From the NCBI RefSeq assembly GCF_022662305.1, contig NZ_JAKNQH010000007.1, positions 124,001 through 188,000 on the forward strand: 64,000 nucleotides of DNA. Direction: 5' to 3'. Below the pieces are notes generated by a model. It was not told the DNA's origin, did not search any database, and saw nothing but the letters and a program-made list of their open reading frames with translations. The stretch's first letter is position 1. Each line of letters opens with the position of its first letter. A program made the translations under genes and the position numbers. This document shows positions 25,920-35,019 of the stretch, one piece after another. The DNA is from Sphingomonas sp. BAUL-RG-20F-R05-02. GTDB taxonomy: Bacteria; Pseudomonadota; Alphaproteobacteria; Sphingomonadales; Sphingomonadaceae.

Positions 25920-26036
25920 TGCGGAAACCTTTCGCACTTGCACAAGTTTCCGCCGCGCTGCACAAAGCCCGTGCCTTTCAGGCATCCTCTCCTAAAAACT
26001 TTTACGGCCAGCCCTTTCGGGTTGGCCTTTTTTTTG
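25919..26036 (+). ncRNA. Candidate trans-acting small RNA with terminator
   Basis: Three stem-loops are visible in order. GCGGAAAC (25921-25928) pairs with GTTTCCGC (25946-25953). TGCCT (25972-25976) pairs with AGGCA (25980-25984). GGCCAGCCC pairs with GGGTTGGCC around TTTC at 26006-26028, followed by eight T residues. Between the second and third lies single-stranded TCCTCTCCTAAAAAC, a CUCCU-type anti-Shine-Dalgarno stretch like those in alphaproteobacterial sRNAs. No coding gene on the plus strand ends before this terminator. Exact 5' end is unknown; a -10-like TATACG sits just upstream. Confidence 0.6.
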
Positions 26037-26131
26037 TTTCGCCGATGTGCCGACCGTGGCTGCCTCGCCCTAGCCGTGATGGAACCACCTTCCTATCTCC
26101 CGCGCTTGACGGTCGGATTTGGGAGCGGGTG

Positions 26132-28411
26132 ATGGCTGACAGCGAACCGGGAAAGAAGTTGCAGGTCGCCAACGCGCGCCCGGAGGATAGCGGGCGTGGT
26201 CTCGCCCATGTGCCCCGCGCGATCATGGCGGCGCTCGGCCTGACCGAAGGCGACGTGATCGAGATCGAGGGCAAGTCGACCACGCCGGCGCGCGCGGTCG
26301 CGCCCTATCCGGAGGACGAAGGTCTCGAGATCATCCGTATCGATGGTCTTCAGCGTGCCAATGCAGGCGTCGGCTCGGGCGATTACGTCGAGGTGCGCCG
26401 GGTCGAGTCGAAGCCGGCGACGCGGGTGGTGTTCGCACCCGCACAACAGAATCTGCGGCTGCAGGGCTCGTCGAACGCACTGAAACGCACCTTTCTCGGT
26501 CGCCCGCTGACGCAGGGCGATATCGTTGCCACCGCCGGGCAACAGCGCGTCGAGAACATGCCGCCGGGCGTGCAGCAGTTCCTGCGCTCGCCGGCCTACG
26601 CGCTTCAGGAAATCCGTCTCGCCGTCATCAGCACCACGCCGAAGGGCGTCGTGCATGTCGATGAGAATACCGAGATCGAGCTGCGCCCCGAATACGAGGA
26701 ACCGAAGGAAGCCCGCCGCGCCGACGTCACCTATGACGATATCGGCGGCATGGGACCGACCATCGACCAGTTGCGCGAGATGGTCGAACTCCCCTTGCGC
26801 TACCCCGAACTGTTCCAGCGACTCGGCGTCGATCCGCCCAAGGGGGTGTTGCTGCACGGGCCGCCCGGCACTGGCAAGACCCGGCTGGCGCGCGCGGTCG
26901 CGAACGAATCGGCGGCGGAGTTCTTCCTTATCAACGGTCCGGAGATCATGGGGTCTGCGTACGGCGAATCGGAAAAGCGCCTGCGCGACGTGTTCGAGGA
27001 AGCCGCCGCCAATGCGCCCTCGATCGTGTTCATCGACGAGATCGATTCGATCGCGCCCAAGCGTGGCCAAGTGTCGGGCGAGGCGGAGAAGCGCCTCGTC
27101 GCGCAGTTGTTGACGCTGATGGACGGGCTGGAGGCGCGCGCCAATGTGGTGGTGATCGCCGCTACCAACCGCCCCGAGGCGATCGACGAGGCGCTGCGCC
27201 GGCCCGGCCGGTTCGACCGCGAGATCATCGTCGGCGTGCCGGACGAACGCGGTCGTCGCGAAATCCTCGGCATCCACACGCGCGGTATGCCGCTTGGCGA
27301 CAAGGTCGATTTGGCGGAACTGGCGCGCACCACCTACGGCTTCGTCGGCGCCGATCTTTCCGCGCTGGCGCGGGAGGCGGCGATTGAGGCGGTGCGGCGG
27401 ATCATGCCACGGCTCAATCTCGCCGAGGGGACGATACCGCCCGAGGTGCTCGATACGCTGGCGGTTACGCGAGAGGACTTCCTCGATGCGCTAAAACGCG
27501 TCCAGCCGAGCGCGATGCGCGAGGTGATGGTAGAGGCGCCGCGCGTTCGCTGGGAAGATGTCGGCGGGCTCGACGATGCGCAGATGCGGCTCAAGGAAGG
27601 CGTCGAGCTGCCCTTGAAGGATCCGGATGCGTTCCGTCGTCTTGGCATCCGCCCGGCCACCGGTTTCCTGCTCTACGGCCCGCCCGGCACCGGCAAGACC
27701 TTGCTGGCCAAGGCGGTCGCGCGTGAGGCGCAGGCAAACTTCATCGCTACCAAATCGTCCGATCTGCTCAGCAAATGGTACGGCGAAAGTGAACAGCAAA
27801 TTGCCAAGCTGTTCGCGCGCGCGCGGCAGGTCGCACCGTGCGTGATCTTCATCGACGAACTCGATTCGCTGGTGCCGGCGCGCGGCGGCGGCATGGGCGA
27901 GCCGCAGGTGACCGAACGCGTCGTCAACACCATCCTTGCCGAAATGGACGGCCTGGAGGAATTGCAGGCGGTCGTCGTGATCGGCGCGACCAACCGTCCG
28001 AACCTGATCGACCCGGCGTTGCTCAGGCCAGGCCGGTTCGACGAGTTGATTTACGTCGGCGTGCCCGACCGCGCCGGGCGAGAACGAATTCTGCGGATCC
28101 AGTCGGCGAAGATGCCGCTCGCGGACGATGTCGATCTTGCCGATCTCGCTGGCCGGACCGATCGCTTCACCGGCGCGGATCTTGGCGATCTGGTGCGGCG
28201 GGCAGGTCTGGTGGCGCTGCGCCAGTCGCTCTCGGTCGACCTGGTCACGCAGGCACATTTCGACGAAGCGCTGAAGGAATCGCGCGCTTCGGTGACGCCT
28301 GAGTTGGAACGCGAGTACGAGCAGATGTCGACCCGGCTCAAGCAGGACGCATCGTCGCTCCAGCCGATCGGCTTTGTCGCGCCCGGCCAGTTGCGGCCCC
28401 GCGAGAGCTGA
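26132..28411 (+). CDS. CDC48/p97-type AAA+ ATPase
   Basis: The 759-residue protein has the archaeal/eukaryotic CDC48 layout: N-terminal double-psi barrel (residues about 8-90) and CDC48 domain 2, then two AAA domains with Walker A GPPGTGKT near residues 243 and 516. Walker B is VFIDEIDSI and IFIDELDSL, and GRFD arginine-finger regions and the D1-D2 linker with RWEDVGGLDDAQ are present. Such double-ring ATPases unfold and extract proteins. ATG 26132 (or GTG 26129) is used; the upstream in-frame 70 residues include the sRNA terminator and are not protein-like. Partner cofactors and ubiquitin are absent in bacteria. Confidence 0.95.
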   Translation: MADSEPGKKLQVANARPEDSGRGLAHVPRAIMAALGLTEGDVIEIEGKSTTPARAVAPYPEDEGLEIIRIDGLQRANAGVGSGDYVEVRRVESKPATRVVFAPAQQNLRLQGSSNALKRTFLGRPLTQGDIVATAGQQRVENMPPGVQQFLRSPAYALQEIRLAVISTTPKGVVHVDENTEIELRPEYEEPKEARRADVTYDDIGGMGPTIDQLREMVELPLRYPELFQRLGVDPPKGVLLHGPPGTGKTRLARAVANESAAEFFLINGPEIMGSAYGESEKRLRDVFEEAAANAPSIVFIDEIDSIAPKRGQVSGEAEKRLVAQLLTLMDGLEARANVVVIAATNRPEAIDEALRRPGRFDREIIVGVPDERGRREILGIHTRGMPLGDKVDLAELARTTYGFVGADLSALAREAAIEAVRRIMPRLNLAEGTIPPEVLDTLAVTREDFLDALKRVQPSAMREVMVEAPRVRWEDVGGLDDAQMRLKEGVELPLKDPDAFRRLGIRPATGFLLYGPPGTGKTLLAKAVAREAQANFIATKSSDLLSKWYGESEQQIAKLFARARQVAPCVIFIDELDSLVPARGGGMGEPQVTERVVNTILAEMDGLEELQAVVVIGATNRPNLIDPALLRPGRFDELIYVGVPDRAGRERILRIQSAKMPLADDVDLADLAGRTDRFTGADLGDLVRRAGLVALRQSLSVDLVTQAHFDEALKESRASVTPELEREYEQMSTRLKQDASSLQPIGFVAPGQLRPRES

Positions 28412-28416
28412 TGGCA

Positions 28417-28452
28417 GGGTGTCGCGACCGGCCGTTCGCCGGCGCGGCACCC
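28417..28452. terminator. Bidirectional hairpin between convergent genes
   Basis: GGGTG and CACCC close a long imperfect stem with CCGGC/GCCGG around CGTT. It lies six bases after the CDC48 stop and before the convergent monooxygenase-like gene. Confidence 0.5.
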
Positions 28453-28462
28453 GCCGCTGTCG

Positions 28463-28789
28463 CTACTTCCGCCAGCGATAGCCGCGCGTAGCCTTGGCGA
28501 TGATCACTTCATATCGCGCATACCAACGGCCGCGCCCGGCTTCGCGGATGTCAGTGTGGCGTGGGTTCTCGCGCCACGCGATCGCGCTGGCCTCATCCGC
28601 CCAGAAACTGACGGTGATGCCGAAAAGATCGTCGCCGCGCGCGCTTTCGAGGCCGCAGTACCCCGGTTGCGTGGCCGCCAAGGCAGCCATCTCCGCCGCA
28701 GCCGCAGCCGCAGCGTAGCCGGCATCATCCTCGCCGGTCCGAAGCGACATAAACACGACGATCGTCTGGCCAGTCCGGTCCTGATCCAC
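28463..28789 (-). CDS. Antibiotic-biosynthesis monooxygenase-fold (ABM/DABB-like) protein
   Basis: GTG 28789 gives a 108-residue single-domain protein: TIVVFMSLRTG, ATQPGYCGLESA, ITVSFWADEASAIAWRENPRHTDIREAGRGRWYARYEV. The SFW-DE-AI-AWR pattern is the ferredoxin-like ABM fold of cofactor-free monooxygenases and haem-degrading relatives. The ORF is open for another 560 bases upstream, but those residues overlap the methyltransferase gene. The substrate is unknown. It is divergent from the methyltransferase 90 bases away. Confidence 0.75.
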   Translation of the reverse strand: MDQDRTGQTIVVFMSLRTGEDDAGYAAAAAAAEMAALAATQPGYCGLESARGDDLFGITVSFWADEASAIAWRENPRHTDIREAGRGRWYARYEVIIAKATRGYRWRK

Positions 28790-28879
28790 GCTTTGGCGAT
28801 GCCGCGTGCACGTCGGGCTTGCAACCGATTTGCGATCGTGGTGGTTACGCCGATGTGACAACCACGACAGGATGCGCCG

Positions 28880-29494
28880 TTGCCCCCTTCCAGCCTTAGT
28901 GATCGCGCAGCCGTCCGTCCGCGCAAATGGCAGAACTCTCCGCAGGCGATGTTCCTGCGCGGTTTCATCAAACATCCCGTGATGGTGGGCTCGATCGTGC
29001 CGTCTTCGCAGCGGCTGATCGCGAAGATGCTGGCACGGGTCGACTGGGGCAAGACCAAGCTGTTCGTCGAATATGGCCCCGGAGTCGGCACGTTCTGCCA
29101 GCCGATCCTCGACCGGCTCGCCCCCGATGCGACGCTGCTGGTGATCGATACCAATCCGGATTTCATCCAGCATCTGCGCCGCGAGATCCGCGATTCGCGC
29201 TTCATCGCGGTCCAGGGATCGGCGGCGGACGTGGCGGCGATCATCGCCGGGCACGGTTTCGACGCGGCCGATTACGTGTTGTCGGGCCTGCCGTTCTCGA
29301 CGCTGCCGCCCGGCGTCGGCGATGCCATCGCGGCGGCGACCCATACCGTACTGAGTCCGGGCGGCGCGTTCCTAGTATACCAGTTCCGCGCCCGCGTGCG
29401 CGATTTCCTCGCCCCGCATTTCACCCGGATCGACCCCGCCTTCGAATGGTGGAACGTGCCGCCCGCGCACCTCTTCTGGGCCTGGAAGGACTAA
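28880..29494 (+). CDS. SAM-dependent methyltransferase (phospholipid N-methyltransferase-like)
   Basis: The 204-residue class I methyltransferase has motif I FVEYGPGVGTFCQPIL, motif II LLVIDTNPDF and a segment ADYVLSGLPFSTLPPG, as in the Rhodobacter-type PmtA family. The opening FLRGFIKHPVMVGSIVPSSQRL matches these proteins, which methylate phosphatidylethanolamine; related rRNA-methylase-like members also exist, so the lipid role is likely but not proven. TTG 28880 follows AGGATG. Its stop overlaps the convergent pdeM stop by four bases. Confidence 0.75.
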   Translation: MPPSSLSDRAAVRPRKWQNSPQAMFLRGFIKHPVMVGSIVPSSQRLIAKMLARVDWGKTKLFVEYGPGVGTFCQPILDRLAPDATLLVIDTNPDFIQHLRREIRDSRFIAVQGSAADVAAIIAGHGFDAADYVLSGLPFSTLPPGVGDAIAAATHTVLSPGGAFLVYQFRARVRDFLAPHFTRIDPAFEWWNVPPAHLFWAWKD

Positions 29495-30153
29495 GCCGCG
29501 ATCGGAAAGCGCAACAGCCGGTCCTGCACCGGCACCAGCGCTTCGGCACCGACGCCCACCGCGCGCACGATCTCGGGATGGCCGACGTCGAGCCCACCGG
29601 TCAGCGATCCGAATGCCGGCAGCACCAGCTTGCGCGCGGTCGCTACGAAGCACCGCCGCGAGATGTTCTGGCCACGCACGCGCAGCCGTAGCTTGGGATG
29701 GTAATGGCCGGATAATTCTGCCCGCACCTCTCCCGCGACGGCTTCATGGCGCAGCACCAGTCCGTCGACCACCGCCTCTGCCACCACATCGCCGCCGCAG
29801 CGATCGACGAGCGCGAAATCGTGATTGCCGGTAATCCAGGTCCAGCGGCGCGTGGCGGTCAAATCGCGCAACATCGCCTGCGCCGCCTCCGGCAAGCGGT
29901 CGCAGCCCGCGCTGTCGTGGAAACTGTCGCCCAGACACCAGATTTCCGCCGCTTCGGTCGCGGCAGCGAGCGCGGTCAGATCCGCCAGCGTCGCCAGCGA
30001 GTCATACGGCGGCAGCATCTGCCCGCGCATTGCGAACCAGCTCGCCTTCTCGAAGTGCAGATCGGCGACGATCAGCGCGGCGCGCGCCGGCCAGAACAAC
30101 GCGCCTTGCGTCAGCGCGATCAGATCGTAGCCTGCGAACGAAAAGCGAACCAT
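29491..30153 (-). CDS. pdeM: Ligase-associated DNA-repair endonuclease PdeM
   Basis: The 220-residue calcineurin-like phosphoesterase has all metal-binding boxes: VADLHFEK, LGDSFHD, TGNHD and SGHYHPK. Its length and end (VPVQDRLLRFPI) fit PdeM, which normally travels with an ATP-dependent DNA ligase (LigD/LhrA-type operon, lhr and ligD). Those partners are not in this window. ATG 30153 is chosen over the longer ORF because homologues begin near VRFSFAGYDL. It is divergent from kup. Confidence 0.85.
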   Translation of the reverse strand: MVRFSFAGYDLIALTQGALFWPARAALIVADLHFEKASWFAMRGQMLPPYDSLATLADLTALAAATEAAEIWCLGDSFHDSAGCDRLPEAAQAMLRDLTATRRWTWITGNHDFALVDRCGGDVVAEAVVDGLVLRHEAVAGEVRAELSGHYHPKLRLRVRGQNISRRCFVATARKLVLPAFGSLTGGLDVGHPEIVRAVGVGAEALVPVQDRLLRFPIAA

Positions 30154-30292
30154 GTTCCGGCTATGACGGCAAAAGCGCTGCCGGATCAAGCCCGGACCGG
30201 TACATGCGCGGCGCAACAATTCCCTTTGCACGCCCGTTCAGCAAGCGTACAGCGCCCCGTCTTTCAAGCCGCCCACATTGACAGGTCTGCCC

Positions 30293-32242
30293 ATGTCCTC
30301 CGTGCCTGAAACGACAGGTCAGCCCGCGTCAGCGCACTTGGCGCACCCGCATCCCGCCATCGCGGCGCTGACGATCGGCGCGATCGGCGTGGTGTTCGGC
30401 GACATCGGCACCAGCCCGATCTATGCTTTCCGAGCCGCCCTTGCGCTCACCACCGCTGACGGTGCGGAGGTGAACGAGGTGCTTGGCGTGCTGAGCCTCG
30501 CCTTGTGGTCGCTGATCTTCGTCGTAACCATCAAATACGTCGTGTTCCTGATGCGCGCCGACAATCACGGTGAGGGTGGTGTGCTCGCGCTGACCGCGCT
30601 GGCCAGGCGGGCGCTCGGCAAACGCTCGATGATCGCCCTAGTGCTGGGCGCATCGGGCGCCGCGCTGTTCTACGGCGATGCGATCATCACGCCCGCTCTA
30701 TCGGTGCTGTCGGCGGTCGAAGGCCTTAAAACACTGCCCGGCGCGGGCGGGATGTTCGGCGATGACCTGATCCTGTTCCTCACCATCGCGATCCTGATCG
30801 GTCTGTTCGCGATCCAGTCGCGCGGCACTGCCAGCGTATCAAGGCTGTTCGGGCCGGTGTGCATCCTGTGGTTCCTGTGCATCGGCGCGCTCGGCCTATG
30901 GCATATCTCCGACGAGTTCTCGATCGTGCGCGCGTTCCTGCCATCCTACGGCGTGATGTTCCTCGCGACGCACGGCGTGACCGGGCTGTTCGTGCTGGGC
31001 GCGGTGTTCCTGACGGTGACCGGCGCGGAGGCGCTGACCGCCGACATGGGTCATTTCGGGGGCCGCCCAATCCGGATCGGCTGGTTCAGCCTCGTGCTGC
31101 CGTGCCTGTTCCTGAATTATCTGGGCCAGGGCGCCTTTGTATTGAACGCGCTGGAGACGGCGCATGCGGCGGGTCGCGACATCGGCGATCAGGACTGGTT
31201 CTTCCTGATGGCTCCCGAGTCGGTGCGGCCGTTCCTCATCGTGCTGTCGTTGATGGCCACGATCATCGCGAGCCAGGCGGTCATCACCGGCGCCTATTCG
31301 CTCACGCAACAGGCGATCCAGCTCGGCCTGCTGCCGCGCCTGCGCATCCGCCAGACCTCCGCGTCGCAGGCCGGGCAGATCTACCTGCCGTCGATCAACT
31401 GGCTGTTGCTGGCCGGCGTGCTGATCCTGGTCGTCCAGTTCCGCACCTCCTCGGCGATGGCGGCGGCATACGGCATCGCGGTGACCGGTACGATGGTGGT
31501 GACGACCTGCCTCGCCTATATCGTCGTGCGGCATACCTGGGGCTGGTCACGGGCGCGATCGATTCCGCTGATCCTGCCGTTCCTCGCGCTCGATCTGGTG
31601 TTCTTCGGCGCGAATATCCTGCGCGTGGTCGAGGGGGGCTGGGTGCCGCTGCTGGTGGCGGCAGTGATCGGCTTCCTCGTGGCGACATGGGTGCGCGGGC
31701 GCGGCATCGTGCGCGCGTTCGAGAAGCGGCAGAGCGTTCCGCTCGCCGATCTCGCCGCCGCCTTGTCGCGCCGTCCGCCGGAGCGGGTCGAGGGGACGGC
31801 GGTGTTCCTGACCGCCAACGCGGAGGGCGCGCCGGGCGCGTTGCTCCACAATCTCAAGCACAACAAGGTGCTGCACGAGCGTAACCTGATCGTCAGCATC
31901 CGCACCGCCGACCGACCGTTCGTCGATGAGGATGAGCGGATCCGCACCAACCCGATCGACGATAATTTCAGTTCGATCGTGTTGACCTACGGCTTCATGG
32001 AATCGCCCGACGTGCCGCATGACCTCGGTCTGGTGAACACGGGCGAGCGCAAGGTCCTCAATCCGGCCAAGACGAGCTATTTCATCGGCCGCAACACCAT
32101 CAAGCCAGCGGCGGATCAGGGTATGCCGATCTGGCAGGACCGCGTGTTCATGTTCCTCCAGCGCAATGCCAGCGACCCGACCGACTTCTTCCACATCCCA
32201 CCGGGCAAGGTGCTGGAACTGGGCGAGCAGGTCACGGTGTAG
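30293..32242 (+). CDS. kup: Low-affinity K+ uptake protein Kup
   Basis: The 649-residue transporter of the KUP/HAK family begins with IGAIGVVFGDIGTSPIYAF and continues with about 12 membrane segments and a C-terminal cytoplasmic domain of roughly 150 residues (GTAVFLTANAEGAPGALLHNLKHNKVLHERN). It takes up K+ driven by H+. ATG 30293 is used; TTG 30278 is in frame. About 125 bases follow before the next gene and hold no recognised element. Confidence 0.95.
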   Translation: MSSVPETTGQPASAHLAHPHPAIAALTIGAIGVVFGDIGTSPIYAFRAALALTTADGAEVNEVLGVLSLALWSLIFVVTIKYVVFLMRADNHGEGGVLALTALARRALGKRSMIALVLGASGAALFYGDAIITPALSVLSAVEGLKTLPGAGGMFGDDLILFLTIAILIGLFAIQSRGTASVSRLFGPVCILWFLCIGALGLWHISDEFSIVRAFLPSYGVMFLATHGVTGLFVLGAVFLTVTGAEALTADMGHFGGRPIRIGWFSLVLPCLFLNYLGQGAFVLNALETAHAAGRDIGDQDWFFLMAPESVRPFLIVLSLMATIIASQAVITGAYSLTQQAIQLGLLPRLRIRQTSASQAGQIYLPSINWLLLAGVLILVVQFRTSSAMAAAYGIAVTGTMVVTTCLAYIVVRHTWGWSRARSIPLILPFLALDLVFFGANILRVVEGGWVPLLVAAVIGFLVATWVRGRGIVRAFEKRQSVPLADLAAALSRRPPERVEGTAVFLTANAEGAPGALLHNLKHNKVLHERNLIVSIRTADRPFVDEDERIRTNPIDDNFSSIVLTYGFMESPDVPHDLGLVNTGERKVLNPAKTSYFIGRNTIKPAADQGMPIWQDRVFMFLQRNASDPTDFFHIPPGKVLELGEQVTV

Positions 32243-32370
32243 GCTGGACGGGCCGCGGCGCTTGCTTGCTTCCCCGGCCGCCGTCAGGCGCTACACGGGC
32301 ATGAACGCTCGCTTCTGACTGGACCCCGGCGTTCGCCAGGAAAGAACGGCAGGACGCGGGGACCGCCCGG

Positions 32371-32625
32371 TCAGATCACATATTCGACCGTTTTCGCCTG
32401 TTCGGTTGCCTGCGCGGTGGCCGCGCGTTTGGCCGCGATCTCGCGGTGGAGGCGAATGATCGTGCGGCTGCCGGTGGTCTTGAATGCAAACGGCAGCACG
32501 CCGTGCAGCACCGCCGCGACGCCTGCACCGATCATGATGACGCCAAAGCGCGTCGCCACGCCGAAATGCTCGGCATAGCTTTCGCCGACCGAGGCAGGGT
32601 GATCGAGGAACAGGCGGCGGAACAT
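32371..32625 (-). CDS. DUF6356 family small membrane protein
   Basis: The 84-residue protein starts MFRRLFLDHPASVGESYAEHF, followed by one membrane segment (VIMIGAGVAAVLHGVLPFAF) and a basic helical tail (LHREIAAKRAATAQATEQ). This is the DUF6356 pattern recalled from sphingomonads; the function is unknown. ATG 32625 follows AAGGAGAAG. It sits 22 bases after the Mur-ligase gene on the same strand and is likely co-transcribed. Confidence 0.82.
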   Translation of the reverse strand: MFRRLFLDHPASVGESYAEHFGVATRFGVIMIGAGVAAVLHGVLPFAFKTTGSRTIIRLHREIAAKRAATAQATEQAKTVEYVI

Positions 32626-32647
32626 CGGCTTCTCCTTTGCCGGCAGT

Positions 32648-34045
32648 CTAGGCGTGCGACGCCTTGGCCGCAATTTGTGTCAGCATGTCGGCGGCGAGTG
32701 CGCTCAGCGTGTCGTCGCGCGCACCCATCACCACCACCCGGTCGCCCGGCCGCGCCTCCGCGATCAGCACGGCGGCAGCCGCGTCGCGATCTGCGACATG
32801 ACGCGCGCGCGGACCAATATCCGCGATCAGGTCGGCGCTGGTGACCTCGCGGTTGACGGTGCCGCCCTGATACACCGGATCGGGCATCACCAGCAGGTCG
32901 TCCGCCCCAAGTTTCTCCCGCAACATCTCGACCAGAGCATGTCGCATGACCTTGAGCGGGCCGTAGCCGTGCGGCTGGAACAGCAGGAGCAGCCGCCCGG
33001 GGAAAGCGTGCAGCGTATCGAGCGTCGCGCCGATCTTGTCGGGGTTGTGCCCGAAATCGTCGATCACCGCCACGCCGCCGGCTTCGCCCACCAGCTCGAA
33101 TCGCCGTTTGAGGCCGACGAACCCCTCGATCGCGGCGATCGCTTCGGCAAGCGGCACGCCAGCGGCCCGCGCCGCGCCGATCGCGGCGAGCGCGTTGGAG
33201 ACGTTGTGCCGCCCGGGCACCTTCAGCCGCACCCGGTGACGCGCGCCGTTCGCCACCAGATCGAACGAGCAGGCGAACGGTTCGGGCGCGAGGTTCTCGG
33301 CGACGAGATCGGCCGGGCCTTCCACCGCAAAGGTGATCGGCGGCTTGGGCAGCGATGCGGCCAGTGCCGCGGTTTCGGCATCGCCGATGTTGAGCACCAC
33401 CGTCTCGGCGCCTCGCGCGAAGTCGCCGAACAACGTACGCAGTTCCTCGAGCGACTTGTGGTCGAGGCTGACGTTGTTGAGCACCGCGATCCGTGGCCGA
33501 TACAGCACGATCGAGCCGTCGCTTTCATCGACCTCGCTGACGAAAGCCGCCCCGCTGCCGACCAGCGCACTGGCGAACGGCGCTTGCGGCGCGGCGAAGT
33601 TCTTCATCACCGCGCCGTTCATCACGGTCGGATCGCGGCCGCATGTGTGCAGGATCCAGCCGATCATGCCGGTCACGGTCGATTTCCCGCTGGTACCGGC
33701 GACACCGATCGGCAAGCGGCTTGCGTTGAACAAATCAGCAAGCAGCTGCGCGCGGGAAAGCCGTGCCGCACGCACCGCCTCGGCGGCGACGATGTCGGCC
33801 ACGGTCGCCTCGATCGCGGCGGACGCCACCACGATATGTTCCCCCGAGGTAACGCCGCTGCCGTCCTGCGCGTACAGATCGATGCCGAGCGCACGCAGCG
33901 CGTCAAATTTCGCGGGCAACCGCGCCTGGTCGAGAGCACGGTCAGACCCCGACACGCGCGCACCGCGCCCGGCGAGGATCATCGCAAGCGGCATCATCCC
34001 GCTGCCGCCGATACCGACGAAGAAGTATGGGTTGGTGAACTGCAT
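32648..34045 (-). CDS. Mur ligase family protein (Mpl/MurC-like)
   Basis: The 465-residue enzyme has the MurC-type N-terminal Rossmann [14 protein letters not shown] loop GTSGKST near residue 116, central SEVDESDGS and [15 protein letters not shown], and C-terminal [13 protein letters not shown]. MurC joins L-Ala to UDP-MurNAc; Mpl joins recycled murein tripeptide to it. The divergent neighbour makes tripeptide from tetrapeptide (LD-carboxypeptidase), which favours an Mpl-like recycling role. The canonical murC is not in the window; this distinction is inferred. Confidence 0.72.
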   Translation of the reverse strand: MQFTNPYFFVGIGGSGMMPLAMILAGRGARVSGSDRALDQARLPAKFDALRALGIDLYAQDGSGVTSGEHIVVASAAIEATVADIVAAEAVRAARLSRAQLLADLFNASRLPIGVAGTSGKSTVTGMIGWILHTCGRDPTVMNGAVMKNFAAPQAPFASALVGSGAAFVSEVDESDGSIVLYRPRIAVLNNVSLDHKSLEELRTLFGDFARGAETVVLNIGDAETAALAASLPKPPITFAVEGPADLVAENLAPEPFACSFDLVANGARHRVRLKVPGRHNVSNALAAIGAARAAGVPLAEAIAAIEGFVGLKRRFELVGEAGGVAVIDDFGHNPDKIGATLDTLHAFPGRLLLLFQPHGYGPLKVMRHALVEMLREKLGADDLLVMPDPVYQGGTVNREVTSADLIADIGPRARHVADRDAAAAVLIAEARPGDRVVVMGARDDTLSALAADMLTQIAAKASHA

Positions 34046-34126
34046 CGCCTCCGGCTAACGCGTTTTGCATCATCAGGGCAATCGTCGTTCGCCTTTGGCG
34101 GAGGCGGGCGGGAGTGAGCGACAGAA

Positions 34127-34945
34127 ATGAAAATCGCGGTTTGCGCGCCAGCCCGTCCGATCGATCCCGTCGTGGAGCCGCGCATCAAGGCGCTGGCGGC
34201 GATCACCTTTCCGGAGGTCGAGATCGTCTTTCACCCGCAATGTTACCTCGAGGAGGGGCATTTCGCCGGCAGCGATGCGGTGCGCGCCGCCGCATTCCTG
34301 GAAATGGCTAACGATCCCGCATTCGACGCGATCTGGTTCGCGCGTGGCGGGTATGGGTCGAATCGCATCCTCCACACCGTGATGCCGCAGCTTGGGCCGG
34401 CAGCGCAGCACAAACACTATCTCGGCTATTCCGACATGGGCTTCCTGCTCGGTGCGCTCTATGCGCGGCGGATCGGGCGTCCGGCGCATGGGCCGATGCC
34501 GTCGGAAGTCAGCCGCAAGGACGATCAGGCGCACGATGTGATGCGGTCGCTCGGCTGGCTGGTGCGCGGTGACCGCTCGGGGCTGGAGCCAAGCCTCGAC
34601 GGGCGGCCGGCGGCGGCGTTCAACCTGTCGATTCTCAGCGCGCTGATCGGCACGCACTGGTTGCCCGACCTGACCGACCACGTGCTGATGATCGAGGAGG
34701 TGTCTGAACCGCTCTACCGCGTCGACCGGATGCTGTCGCAGATGGCGCACGCCACGCAGTTGAAGGGTATCGCCGGCATCCGGCTAGGCCGCGTTACCGA
34801 CATACAGGTCAACGTGCCTGCCTTCGCCGAGACGCCCGAACAGATGATCGTGCGCTGGTGCGGCGAGATGGGCGTGGCGTATCTCGGCCGCGCCGATATC
34901 GCGCATGACGCGCAGAACAAGGTTGTGCCGTTCGGCGTGGCGTGA
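34127..34945 (+). CDS. LD-carboxypeptidase (S66 family)
   Basis: The 272-residue S66 peptidase has the family blocks RPIDPVVEPRIKAL, IWFARGGYGSNRIL and YLGYSDMGFLL; the Ser in GYSD is the expected nucleophile, and VEEVSEPLYRVDRML and LGRVTDI carry Glu/His-site context. These cytoplasmic enzymes trim the terminal D-Ala from recycled murein tetrapeptides. ATG 34127 follows GGGAGTGAG. It lies 81 bases from the divergent Mur ligase, with a TTTTGCATCA element between. Confidence 0.85.
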   Translation: MKIAVCAPARPIDPVVEPRIKALAAITFPEVEIVFHPQCYLEEGHFAGSDAVRAAAFLEMANDPAFDAIWFARGGYGSNRILHTVMPQLGPAAQHKHYLGYSDMGFLLGALYARRIGRPAHGPMPSEVSRKDDQAHDVMRSLGWLVRGDRSGLEPSLDGRPAAAFNLSILSALIGTHWLPDLTDHVLMIEEVSEPLYRVDRMLSQMAHATQLKGIAGIRLGRVTDIQVNVPAFAETPEQMIVRWCGEMGVAYLGRADIAHDAQNKVVPFGVA

Positions 34946-35019
34946 GCCACCGCGCTTGCCTATATAGTGTTCGCCCGCATAAGCGGTCCCATTCCCTTCC
35001 CTAGCCGAGCGAACCCTTC

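Noticed and set aside
25919..26131. N-terminal extension of the CDC48-like protein
   Set aside because: These in-frame codons read across the T-rich terminator and stem-loops; homologous proteins begin near the barrel at ATG 26132.
28790..29344. Long N-terminal extension of the monooxygenase-like ORF
   Set aside because: The upstream 185 codons are antisense to the methyltransferase gene and do not look like the family; GTG 28789 gives the normal length.
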